Source: Panax quinquefolius (Eukaryota > Streptophyta > Magnoliopsida > Apiales > Araliaceae). Taken from it: a stretch of DNA of 64,000 nt. The notes beneath the pieces are model-generated. The model was not told the origin of the DNA, did no database searches, and worked only from the letters and a program-made list of their open reading frames with translations. The DNA is taken from positions 9,056,237 through 9,120,236 of the forward strand of contig CM035168.1 of the NCBI GenBank assembly GCA_020205615.1, read 5' to 3'. This document shows, one piece after another, positions 47,064 to 58,368 of this stretch. The position numbers were made by a program, and so were the translations under genes. Every line of letters starts with the position of its first letter. Within the stretch, counting starts at the first letter, position 1.

Positions 47064-48953
47064 TATTAGGTTTGTAATATTCATGTATGCTTGTGATCAA
47101 ATTGCATAAAAAGTGCGGAAGCGTGTAAAATCAGAGTTTAAAAAATTTACAAACCATATACCCGGATCATCCTTTATGCACAATTATTAATTAAACGAAA
47201 AGATAACGAATGAGAATCATACCCTTGAAGATCGAGCTTCCTCAGGTACAAGTTCACCTCCAATCCTTTTCGCGTTCAACTTGAATCTACCGGGTTTGGT
47301 TCCTTCATTTGATCAACGTTAGCCACCCATATGTTTGGCCTCTAGAGGTGATCCACCAAGGAAGAAGAAAATTCAAGAAGAAGGGTGTTATTGGCTAAAC
47401 CCTAGTTTTTCTATCTCTATAGAAAGGGTGTACTCTCCCAACAAATTAGAATTATTACGTATGTTGAAAAATCAACAACCCATATATAACCCATAATAAG
47501 ACTCCTCTTATTAATAGATGTGGGCAACCCACCTTAACAATTAAGAAATTGGGTTTTATTTAATTAATTAAATTCTTTTAATTAATTAAGCTCCCTAATC
47601 TTATTAGGGATAATTAATTAAACTCCTTTAACTAATTTTCCTTCCTAATCCAATTAGGAATAAATGAGAGTACTTATATTAAATTAATTCCTAAACTCTT
47701 TAGAAATTAAAATAATAATAATTGTAATAATATTAATAAGACTCCTCTTATTAATTTATATTTAATATTTCTAAAATATTAAATAATAAATATTAAGTTA
47801 TTTAATTTATTCTATCACCATAGATTAAATTAAATATACATAACATATTATTACGATTATGCCATTAACTTCTTAAATAATTATTCTTCCTTTTATGGTG
47901 TGACCCTTTAGGTTCTCCATATTAAACCTTGTGAATAAATCAATTAGAACAATTCTAATCTTATTTAAATAAATAAATTAAACAATTAATTTATTTAAAT
48001 AAATAATATTTATTCTACAATAGGGATAAGCCTCCTAATGATCAACGACTTTCCGGATAATATAGATTTCAACATTAATCATAAAAGAACCTTTGAGTAA
48101 ATAGTTACAAATCACAATTCAATCCTTCCACCATACAATGTCCCAATTAAATATAAGACATGGAATTACTGTCAAGTCTTATTTTATTTAATTATATGTA
48201 TTTCGACTCTTAAATGCACAACTCCAAATAATGCAAATTAGAAACTCCTTTCTAATTTCATTCTCTTTAACCAAGGACTCTTTGGGTTGTCATTTATCGA
48301 ATCACATAGGACATTTCTCTTCTTTTATTAGAAGTGGTAGATTCTTTATTGATCATACATTATCTCCATGTACAACTTATTATACCCAAGCATACCCTTT
48401 GATATACCCTAAGGGTCTTAAGGAATAAGTCAAAGTATAACTCATCATACACAAGATACTATGATGATCTCAAGTCCAAGGATCACTTGTACTACTATCA
48501 CTACAGGAATTCTATTGACGAGTGCAAATAAAACTCCATTAGGTATTCCTTAGCGAGCCACGTTCAATGAACTTATTCTCTAATAAGCACCTACATACTT
48601 GCTTTAGTGTCTCCACACAAATGATCATGAGATCAATCATCCTCATCCAATGAGCAAACAACGTATGTACCAATCTATCCTGGATTCACTAATCCCCAAT
48701 TTAGTAATCCAATGATTGGGAACTATTTTAGTTTTAAGCTTTCTAAGAATTTAGATCTCATTAGAATGATCATCATCATTATTCTAAAAGCGTTGCTTAA
48801 AACTATGGGTTTATCACATATTATAAAACAGCATCATGTAGATAATTAAAAGCCTTTAATAAATTAATACTTTTTATTAATAAATGAATAAGATTGTTAC
48901 AAAGTATATGCTTTATCATCAAACATGATTGGCTTGTGTGCATACTACTTTCA
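47064..48953 (-). repeat. 5' LTR of Copia J
   Basis: 1890 bp, collinear with 39787-41679. Its inner terminus has mutated (TATTAGG instead of TGTTAGG). The open frame at 48231-48428 is the counterpart of the one in the other LTR. Confidence 0.92.
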
Positions 48954-48958
48954 GTATC

Positions 48959-50215
48959 GACCTTGAATCCGGTACAAAACCCATTTCCAAAGCCCCATAT
49001 CGAATGGCTCCTATTGAACTTCAGGAATTATAAACCCAACTACAAGAATTATTAGACATCGGTTTCATTCTTCCTAGTACGTCTCCTTGGGGTGCTCCTA
49101 TTCTATTCGTAAAGAAGAAAGATGGAAGTATGCGACTTTGTATTGATTATCGGGAGTTGAATCATGTCACCATCAAAAATAGGTACCCGTTGCCTCACAT
49201 TGATGACCTGTTTGATCAGTTGCAAGGAGCCAAATTCTTTTCAAAGATTAATTTCGTTACGGATATCATCAGTTGAAGATTAAAACTGATGCATTTCTAA
49301 AGACTGCTTTCAGAACTCGGTACGGGCATTATGATTTCCTAGTCATGTCTTTTGGATTGACTAATGCTCCTGCTACCTTCATGAATATGATGAACCGAGT
49401 ATTCAAGGAATATTTGGATCACTTTGTGGTCGTCTTTATTGATGACATCCTCATATACTCCAAAACCCGCGAAGACCATGAGCAACACTTGAGGCTGATA
49501 CTCCTAAAGCTTTGTGAAAGCATGATTTATGCCAAGTTAAAGAAATGTGAGTTCTGGCTTGAGGAAGTTATATTCCTTGGGCACGTGATATCAAATCATG
49601 GAATATCTGTTGACCCGACAAAGATTGAAGCAATTCAAAGCTAGGAGCAACCTAAGTCAGTGACCGAAGTATGTAGCTTTCTCGGCTTAGCTGGTTATTA
49701 TCGGAGATTCGTAGTAGGGTTTTCTCGAATCGCTACTCCATTAACTCAGCTGACTCGAAAAGATACAAAATTCGGTTAGAGCGAGGAATGTGAAAAGAGT
49801 TTTCAAGAACTCAAGAGGAGACTCATTTCAGCACCTGTTCTGACAATACCATCTAGCTCGGAGGGATTTGTCATCTACAGTGATGCTTCTGGTAAAGGGT
49901 TAGGATGTGTTCTCATGCAACATGGGAAAGTCATAGCCTATGCCTCTCGACAACTCAAAGAATATTATCAGAGGAATTATCCTACTCATGATCTAGAGTT
50001 GGCAGCAGTCGTTTTTGCGCTTAAGATTTGGAGGCATTACCTGTATGGAGAGAAGGTGGAGATCTATACGGATAATAAAAGTCTCTAATATTTCTTCACT
50101 CAAAAGGAACTCAACATGCGGCAACGAAGAGGGCTTGAGTTGTTGAAAGATTATGATCATACCATCCAATACCATCCTAGAAAAGCGAACGTAAGAGTAT
50201 TGCGCGTTGAGTAGA
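48959..50215 (+). pseudogene. Gypsy reverse transcriptase-RNase H remnant of G
   Basis: Continues pol after [21 protein letters not shown], then RT with [19 protein letters not shown], a frameshift near 49250, and [20 protein letters not shown]. The catalytic box [14 protein letters not shown] is intact (about 49425-49465), followed by [18 protein letters not shown]. RNase H follows with [15 protein letters not shown] and [20 protein letters not shown]. Stops at 49642-49644 and 49777-49779 sit where Trp is expected, and others lie near 49030 and 50086. The enzyme would copy element RNA to DNA; it is dead here. Confidence 0.88.
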
Positions 50216-51817
50216 AGATCATATGCAGGTATGAGTGCAATATTGTCAACGCAAAGACCCATTTTGTATGACTTGGAAAGGATGAAAATAGAGTTAAAGA
50301 CTCCAGGGACCCATGTGATGATGGTGAATATACGAGTGGAATCGACTTTAATCGATAAAGTTAAAGCTGCTCAAACTACAGACCTGGAGCTGATGCGTAT
50401 GAAGAAGAAAGTGCAAGAAGGTGCTATTCCGGAAGCAAGAATCGATGAAGAGGGAATACTTCGAGTCAACTCCAGACTTTGTGTTCCTAACGATTCTGAC
50501 TTAAAGTATAAAATCATGATGGAGGCGCACAACACACCGTTTGTAATCCATCTTGGGAGTACCAAAATGTATCGTGATCTTCGACAAACATTTTGGTGGA
50601 GCAATATGAAGAGAGAGATAGCGGGGTTTATCTCAAGGTGTCTAACTTGTCAACGAGTCAAAGGGGGAGCATCAAGTACCAAAAGGTCCATTGCAACCAC
50701 TTAAAATTCCAGAATGGAAGTGGGAGCACATTACCATGGATTTCGTTACTGGTCTTCCTAAAGTTTCTCAAGGCATAGATGCGATCTGGGTCATTGTTGA
50801 TAGATTGACCAAGTCTGCTCATTTCTTACCGATACGAGAAACTTTTACACTTGAACGTCTTGCTAGTATGTACATAAACGAGATCATAAGATTGCATGGT
50901 ATGTCAGTATCCATAGTTTCTAATTGAGACCCAAGATTAACTTCAAGATTTTGGGTTAGTTTGCAAAAAGCTATGGGCACGGATTTACGATTTAGTTCGG
51001 CATATCATCCTCAAACGGATGGGCAGTCGGAAAGGACTATTCAAACTCTTGAAGATTTATTAAGACTCTGTGTCCTTGACTTCAAGGGAACTTGGGACAA
51101 GTTCTTACCATTGGTGGAGTTTTCCTACAACAATAGTTATCAAGCAAGTATTGGCATGGCTCCATTTGAGGTGTTGTATGGAAGAAAGTGTCGTTCTCTA
51201 GTATACTGGGATGAGGTGGGTGAAGCAACGTTGTTGGGACCAGATTTGGTACGTATAACTACGAAAAAGATTTAAACGATCCGACAACGTATAAAAACCT
51301 CACAAGATCAACAAAAGAGTTATGTTGATCTTCATCGAAAAGACGTGGAATTCAATATTGGAGATCATGTGTTGTTACGTGTTGCTTCATAGAAAGGAGT
51401 TAAAAGATTTGGAAAGAGAGGAAAGCTCAATCCTCGATTCATTGGCCCATTTTTAATCCTCGATCGAGTAGGAATCATAGCTATAGACTCGCGCTACTAT
51501 GCAAAAATATGTCTCGTGTTCATAACGTTTTTCACATATCTATGTTACATAAATATGTGAAAGACCCAAACCATATTATTGAATTAGAACCAGACGAGAT
51601 AGCGGAAGATTTAATGTATGAAGAGTTACCTGTTAAAATATTGGATAAGAAAGATCATATTCTACGCTCTAAAGTTATACCTCAAGTCAAAGTTTTGTGG
51701 AGAAACCACGATGTGGAGGAAATGACCTGGGAGTGAGAATCTGAGATGAAATCAATGTATCCTCACCTCTTTGATATACCAGGTACGCACCCTAATTTCG
51801 AGGATAAAATTTCATAA
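50216..51817 (+). pseudogene. Gypsy integrase and chromodomain-like tail remnant of G
   Basis: A linker of Del/Tekay type (VESTLIDKVKAAQTTDLELM) leads to the HHCC zinc region (HLGSTKMYRDLRQTFWW and CLTCQRVK). The catalytic core has WEHITMDFVTGLP (first Asp), then VSN-stop-DPR with a TGA at 50925-50927 where Arg is expected, before the second Asp. FSSAYHPQTDGQSERTIQTL follows, supplying the Glu region. The end has RVHNVFHISMLHKYVKDPNH and [20 protein letters not shown] with WRNHDVEEMTWE, a chromodomain-like tail. The final stop is at 51815-51817. Further frameshifts lie near 50700 and 51490. Confidence 0.87.
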
Positions 51818-51828
51818 GAAGGGGAGGT
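51816..51828 (+). other. Polypurine tract of Gypsy G
   Basis: AAGAAGGGGAGGT immediately before the 3' LTR. The counterpart in C is at 16382-16394. Confidence 0.85.
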
Positions 51829-52973
51829 TGTAAGACCCCAACTTTTATGAATAAAGAATAATTTTCTCGAAATATATTTTTGAATATTATGGTGTGGATT
51901 TGATATAATGTTATAATTGTGGGTAATATTTACAAATTTTGCAAAGTAAGCAAATGGTTATATAATATTCGATTGGTCAAAGAATATTCATTTTAACAGG
52001 GAATATTCGTACGGCGACACAATCATTGGTGGACCCCATAATGGAAGTATTATCGTAGTTAGAAAACGACAGAATTATCTTTTTATAAAAATAACGGCGG
52101 AAGTTTTACCGTTAAACTGTTGAACTATCCGGTAGTAAAAGTATAGTAATACGCGTGGTTGCATAGTAGCACACGATATTGATTATTGATGCTTACGTGA
52201 GAAGTCACTCAGTTATACTCAATTATTGCTACAGTAATTGCTGCATCATAACTCTCATATTATTGATTCAATTATTCTGACAGTATCATCTGCATAATAT
52301 GTTATATTATTAAATCGATAATTGAGACGACAAAGTTATTAATATTATTAAATTGCAATATTTATAATGTCTAGAAGTTCTGTTAAGGAGATGTTTGGTC
52401 ATCTAATCAAGCATATAATAAGGAGAAATCCTTATCGGAAAGCCCTTCTTTCACGGGAATTTGGTTGTTAAATATTGTGAGTTATAATATTAATGATGAA
52501 TAAGTTCGTGTTGATTAAAGATGAAATTGATAGTTCCATTGTGTTGGAATTATTAGTGTTAGTGGAAATCGATATTTATTTCGATATTAATTGATGTCTG
52601 GAAGTTATAATTGACCAATCAGGGTAATTAACCTGATAAATGAGCAATTAATTGCTATTAATTCACATGATTATAACTATTTGTTCACATGTGTGTACTA
52701 TTGATTCACATTCTTGTACTATTAGGGGAGTTGGTGCAAGATTGATAATACTTACATGACTAAGTTAAAAATGGAAGTATAGATGGAGGTACTATACTGT
52801 AATTCGTTTTTTCACATGATTATAACTATTGATTCACATTATTTACTATTAGGGGAGGTGGTGCAAGTTTGATAATACTTGCAGGACTAAATTAAAAATG
52901 AAAGAAAAGTTGAAGGTATTGTACTGTAATATTTCGAGTCCCAAAACGTGCAATTATCGAAACTATATTTTTC

Positions 52974-52982
52974 TATAAATAG
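52974..52982 (+). promoter_or_regulatory. LTR TATA box
   Basis: TATAAATAG, shared position and context with 37816-37824. Confidence 0.65.
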
Positions 52983-53144
52983 AAGCTCATTCTTCCTTCA
53001 TTTCTCACCAATTCACTAAAGCTATAGAGCAATTATTATAGAGAGAAAGAATAAGAGAAGTCTGCTACCTCTCTACTCCAGTATCCAGTTTCTTTCTAAG
53101 GTAAGGGGTATTGTTTCTTTCGTATTAATGAAGAGTGCTTCTAT

Positions 53145-53705
53145 TATTCCATTCTTTATTATTATGTTGGAATAACCTGTCTATGCGAAGTACCGCATAC
53201 ATGGTGAAATTCTTCTATTATTCTATTCTTTATTATTATGTTGAATAACTTTGCCATGCAAGCACCGCATACATGGTGAAATTCTTCTATTATTCCATTC
53301 TTTATTATTATGTTGGAATAACCTGTCTATGCGAAGTACCGCATACATGGTGAAATTCTTATGTTATTCCATTCTTTATTATTCTGTTGGAATATCCTGT
53401 CTGTGCGGATTACGCTAGACCTGGTTCCATTCTTTATTATTCTGTTGGAATAACCTGTCTGTGTGGTCTATCGCATGCATGGTGAATTCTTTGTTATTCC
53501 ATTCTTTATTATTCTCGGCTGAATATCACATGCATGCGATTACGCTAGAACTGGCTCCATTCTTTATTATTACATTGGAATAACACATGCATGCGGATTA
53601 TCGCATGCATGGTGAATTCTTCTGTTATTCCATTCTTTATTATTCTGTTCGAATATCCTATCTGTGCGGATTACGCATGACCTGGTTCCATTCTTTATTA
53701 TTCTA
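53145..53705 (+). repeat. Tandem hairpin array in 3' LTR of G
   Basis: About nine units of 55-70 bp. GTTATTCCA and TGGAATAAC arms flank CTTTATTATT. Spacer blocks alternate between GCATACATGGTGAAATTC and TACGCTAGACCTGG types. Confidence 0.85.
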
Positions 53706-54875
53706 TTGGAATAATCTGTGTATGTGGATTATCACATGCATGGTGAATGATCCTTCAAATTCATTCCTTATTAAATTGTGGAAATGATCTGTCTACGTAG
53801 ATTACCGCATGGTGGGTGAAAATCCATTTGTAGTTTCATATATTCTGTGATACTCATTTGGTTAAAGTTTTGGCTTCTATAATCCATGAAATTAGTAGAA
53901 TATCCTGGATATTTTCGCTTCATCCAGTATCTTTTCATGGAAATATTCTTCTGAGCATTCTTGAATTTTACTCCACAAAACAGTATCATGTTGACAATTT
54001 GGACGTTATTGATTTCAGGATAAATTAACTTATAAAATTTATTCTTGAACTTGTTTTATTGAATTATTATGTCATTGTCATCATCCTCATGCTTATATTG
54101 TAATGAAAGTCATCATTGGCTTACGTGCATAGATGGACTTGGTATGATTATGACCAGGGATTATTCGGTATAATCATGACCTGTAATGTTATAAATGATG
54201 TGGTAAAAGTCCTCGATGCTTTGTGGTGCATTGATGGATAATTTTTGGTATGATTATGACCAGGGATTATTCGGTATAGTCATGACCATTGATGATTTAA
54301 TGAATATCCTTGGCCCGTAGTGCAGGGAGGACTCGATGATGTGGTTTATATATTAAGCTAAGTCTCAGCGATAAAAATTGATGAAAACATTTTAAATCAT
54401 AGAAGAAATTAGATATCATGCTCTACTTAACTCTTCTAATGGATTGCTTATTCCGCTGCAGTTAAACTTGATGTCTATTGTATTTTATCAGTTTAACATT
54501 GTTTAAGACTAATGATAATTTATTCTACATTATCTTAGTCATAATATTTCTTACTGGGCTAGTTGAGCTCACCCTTTCTTACACCGTTCTCTTCAGGAAA
54601 TGAGAACGTAGCCAGGACTAGTCGGGGAATGGAGTGATGGTCCAGATGATATCATTAGTAGTCCTCACTATTCTGTTAAATAATGTGACAATAAATGTAA
54701 TGAGGACTCCATTGAGTGTGGATATTGTCTAGATGACAATATTCTTATTAAAACTCTTAGATTATGTTTTGTCATATTTTACATGACTGTTGTATAACTA
54801 AGTTGTATTTGAATTTTGTACCATGTATTTGGCGACTCAAGATGGGTGATGTATACCTATTTTGGGGGCGTCACA

Positions 54876-57519
54876 ATTATACCTTCATGTGGCACTGTAG
54901 ACTCGGTCATATTAATGAAACAAGATTATCCAAGTTGCATAAAGATGGGCTCTTAGAGCTATTGGATTATGAATCGTATCCAACTTTTGAATCTTGTCTC
55001 ATGGGCAAAATGACTAAATCTCCTTTTAGTGGAAAAGGAGAAAGAGTTACAGAGTTGTTAGCATTGGTACACACAAATGTATGTGGACCTATGACAACGA
55101 CTGCATGAGGAGGGTATTCTTATTTTATTATATTCATTGACGATCACTCAAGAGTTGGATATGTGTATTTAATGAAATACAAATTTGAATCATTTGAAAA
55201 TTTAAATGAGTTCAGAAGTGAAGTAGAGAAGCAAACTGGTAAGAGTATTAAGATTCTTCGATCTGATCGAGGAGGAGAATACTTAAGTGGTGAGTTTCTC
55301 AATTGTCTTAAAGAAAATGGTATAATCTCACAATGGACTTCACCAGGGATGCCACAGATGAATGGTGTATCTGAAAGGAGAAATCGAACATTGTTGGACA
55401 TGGTTCGATCCATGATGAGCTTTACCGACCTTCCAGTTTCCTTCTGGGGATATGCCCTAAAATCAGCTACATACCTACTTAACAAGGTACCTACAAAATC
55501 TGTCCCCAAGACCCCATATGAGTTATGGACAGAGAGGAAACCAAATCTTAAGCATGTTAAGACTTGGGGTTGTCCAGCATATGTCAAAAAATTTGAAAAC
55601 GATAAGCTACATACTATATCTGACAAATATAGATTTGTGGGATACCCTAAAGAAACATAAGGGTATTATTTCTATTATCCAACTGATCAAAAGGTGTTTG
55701 ATGTGAAACATGCTGCCTTCTTGGAAAAGGAATTTATCCTTGAAGGGGTCAGTGGGAGTAAGATATATCTTGAAGAGGTTCAAGAATCACAAAATACTAC
55801 AGATCAAAGTGAGGTACCTAACAAATTAGAGATTCCTTCTGTATCACACCCTATTCGTAAATCTGGAAGAGTACCAAAGATACCTAATAGGTATGGACTT
55901 GTCGTAGAGGATGAAGATGAGGTACGCATCATAGATAATGATGATCCATTGAATTACGAACATGCTATGAGTAGTAAAGACTCAGAGAAGTGGAAAGAAG
56001 CCATGAAATCCGAGATGGACTCCATGTATGAAAACCAAGTATGGACTTTGGTTTCACCACCTGAAAGCATTAAGCCTATTGGGTGTAAATTGGTCTTTAA
56101 AAGAAAGACTAGAGCAGAAGGCAAGGTAGAAACCTATAAGGCCCGACTGATCGCAAAAGGTTTCAAACAAAGACAATAAGTTGACTATGATGAAACCTTC
56201 TCACCAGTAGCAATGCTCAAGTCCATTCGAATTTTGTTTGCGATTGCAGCTTATCATGACTACGAAATCTGGCAGATGGACGTGAAAACAGCCTTCCTCA
56301 ATGGGAAACTTGAGGAGGATGTGTATATGACACAACTAGAGGGATTTGTTTCAAAGGTTGAAACAAATCAAGTCTGTAAGCTATAACAATCCATTTATGG
56401 ATTGAAGCAAGCTTCTCATAGGTGGAACATCCGTTTTGATGAGACAATCAAAGAGTTTAATTTTATCAAAAATGAGAATGAACCATGTGTGTACAAGAAA
56501 GTTAGTGGGAGTGCTATTTCATTCCTCGTATTATATGTTGATGATATATTACTGATAGGGAATGATATTTCTATGCTACAATCAATTAAAATCTGGTTGT
56601 CTAAAAACTTCTCCATGAAGGACTTGGGAGAAGCATCTTATATTTTGGGGATAAAGATCTATAGAGATAGATCTAAAAGGATGCTTGGATTATCCCAAGG
56701 AATATACATTGACTTGATGCTAAAGAAGTTTAGCATGGAAGATTCCAAAAGAGGTCTCATGCCGATGAGCCATGGAATACATCTCTCCAAGAAACAGGCC
56801 CCAAGACACCTGAAGAGAGAGACCGTATAAGTAAGATTCCTTATGCTTCAGCAATAGGATCTATTATGTACGGTATCATATGTACTAGACCAGATGTCGC
56901 TCATGCACTTAGTGTAACAAGCAGATATCAGTCGAATCCAGGAGAAGAACACTAGAAGGTAGTGAAAAATATCCTATTGTACTTAAGAAGAACTAAGGAT
57001 GTATTTCTTGTCTACGGTGGGTCTAAATTGAAACTAGAGGGCTTCACAGACTCAAGTTTTTAAATGGACCAAGATGACAGTAAATCCGTTTCGGGGTATG
57101 TGTTTACCTTAAACGGTGGCGTAGTGAGTTGGAAGAGTTCCAAACAGCAAACAATTGCTGATTCAGTTATAGAGGCAGAGTACATAGCTGCAAGTGAAGC
57201 TGCAAAGGAAGCTGTTTGGATGAAGAAGTTCATTACCGAACTTGGTGTGGTTCCTAGCATTAAAGGACTAATACCTTTATTCTATGACAACACCGGAGCT
57301 GTTGCACAGGCTAAGGAACCCAGGTCTCATCAGAAATCCAAACACGTGTTGCGACAGTTTCATTTGATCAGAGAGATCATTGAAAGAGGAGACGTCACCC
57401 TGGAGCGTGTGGACTCTCAAGACAATATTGCAGATCCATTTACTAAAGTGTTAACATAACAGCAGTTCGATCGTCATATAGAGAATATGGGTATGAGATA
57501 CCACGACGATTGGCTTTAG
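54876..57519 (+). pseudogene. Copia pol remnant of F (pre-integrase, integrase, RT, RNase H)
   Basis: Begins with the pre-integrase domain (MWHCRLGHINETRLSKLHK and CLMGKMTKSPF). Integrase follows: [59 protein letters not shown]. The linker RKSGRVPKIPNRYG leads to RT (EAMKSEMDSMYENQVWTLV, QMDVKTAFLNGKLEEDVYM), with catalytic LVLYVDDILLIGND intact near 56525-56565. RNase H reads [25 protein letters not shown] and [17 protein letters not shown], and the natural stop is at 57517-57519. In-frame stops are at 55106, 55658, 56177, 56384, 56953, 57061 and 57457, plus a one-base loss near 56800. Domains are in Copia order (integrase before RT). Gag and protease are missing. Confidence 0.92.
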
Positions 57520-57533
57520 TGCAAGTGGGAGAT
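57520..57533 (+). other. Polypurine tract of Copia F
   Basis: GCAAGTGGGAGATT directly before the TGAAAATAGTATGC LTR start. Confidence 0.85.
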
Positions 57534-58078
57534 TGAAAATAGTATGCATTCAATCCAATCATGTATGATGATAAAGCATATACTTTGTAATCAATCTTAT
57601 TTATTTATTAATAAAAGAATTATTTATTAAAGGCATTTAATTATCTACATGGTGCTGTTTTAATAATATGTGATAAACCCATAGTTTTAAGCAATACTTT
57701 TAGAATCATGATGAGATCATGCTAATGAGATCAAAATTCTTAGATAACTTAAAACTAAAATGTTCCCAATCAATGGATTACTAAAAAGGGGATTAGTGAA
57801 TCCGGATAGATTGGTACATACGTTTCTTGCTCATTGGATGAGGATGATTGATCTCATGATCATTTGTGTGGAGACACTAAAGCAAGTATGTAGGTGCTTA
57901 TTAGAGAATAAGTTCACTGAATGTGACTCACTAAGGAATACCTAATGGAGTTTTACTTGCCTGTCAATAGAAATTTCTGTAGTGATAGTAGTACAAATGA
58001 TCCTTAGACTTGAGATAATCATAGTATCTTATATATAAGGAATACCTAATGGAGTTTTGATTTTCACAAAACCTAACA
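57534..58078 (+). repeat. 3' LTR of Copia F, internally deleted
   Basis: The first 500 bp match 25807-26305. The sequence then shows a second copy of AAGGAATACCTAATGGAG and passes straight to the LTR end CAAAACCTAACA, so about 1.3 kb of the LTR is missing. Confidence 0.88.
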
Positions 58079-58368
58079 ACTGTAATAATTATTGATTCAA
58101 TAATATGAGATACTATGCAGTAACTACTATGGCAATTATTAAATGAAATATCGAGTGGCTTCTAATGTAAAAATTATTGAATTAATAATTAGAGATAATT
58201 TGCAATACCATGTACTAATGAGGAGTACCGGGTGCTACTGTGGAATAACGTGTATTATTATACTTTTATCACCAGGCATTTCAACAGTTAACGGTAAAAA
58301 TTCTGCCACCAAATTTTTAAAAAGTTATTTGTGTCTATTTCTATATCCGACAGTTATTCTGTTGTAGG

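Larger units (their letters stand above)
39787..48953 (-). mobile_element. Copia element J, nested in pol of G (TSD GTATC)
   Basis: Flanked by GTATC at 39782-39786 and 48954-48958. On the minus strand the order is 5' LTR (48953-47064), primer-binding site, leader, gag, protease, integrase, RT pieces, RNase H, polypurine tract, 3' LTR (41679-39787). All coding parts are decayed, yet the two LTRs are nearly collinear with few differences. It is the same family as F. Confidence 0.93.
36639..54875 (+). mobile_element. Gypsy element G (chromovirus, Del/Tekay-like)
   Basis: Starts TGTAAGACCCC at 36639 and ends GGGGGCGTCACA at 54875. The 5' LTR is truncated at about 38484. Gag, protease, RT, RNase H, integrase, a chromodomain-like tail, a polypurine tract and a full 3' LTR follow. 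Copia J interrupts pol at 39786/48954. This is the most complete Gypsy copy here, but it carries many stops. The flanks (TTAAG left, ATTAT right) do not match, so it is not a simple single insertion. Confidence 0.88.
51829..54875 (+). repeat. 3' LTR of Gypsy G
   Basis: 3047 bp, the longest and most complete LTR of the family here. It holds the conserved hairpin block (52375-52465), TATA box (52974-52982), tandem hairpin array (53145-53705), a second set of TTGGCCCGTAGTGCA-type repeats (about 54110-54330) and the end GGGGGCGTCACA. Confidence 0.92.
25807..58078 (+). mobile_element. Copia element F, host of nested insertions (TSD ACTGT)
   Basis: LTR start TGAAAGTAGTATGC at 25807 and LTR end AAACCTAACA at 58078, flanked by ACTGT at 25802-25806 and 58079-58083. 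Order: 5' LTR, primer-binding site, untranslated leader, [Gypsy G], pol from the pre-integrase region to the RNase H end, polypurine tract, shortened 3' LTR. Gag and protease are absent. E (in the LTR) and G (in the body) account for about 26 kb of its 32 kb span. Confidence 0.9.

Noticed and set aside
55144..55626. 160-aa minus-strand frame
   Set aside because: Exact antisense shadow of Copia F integrase.
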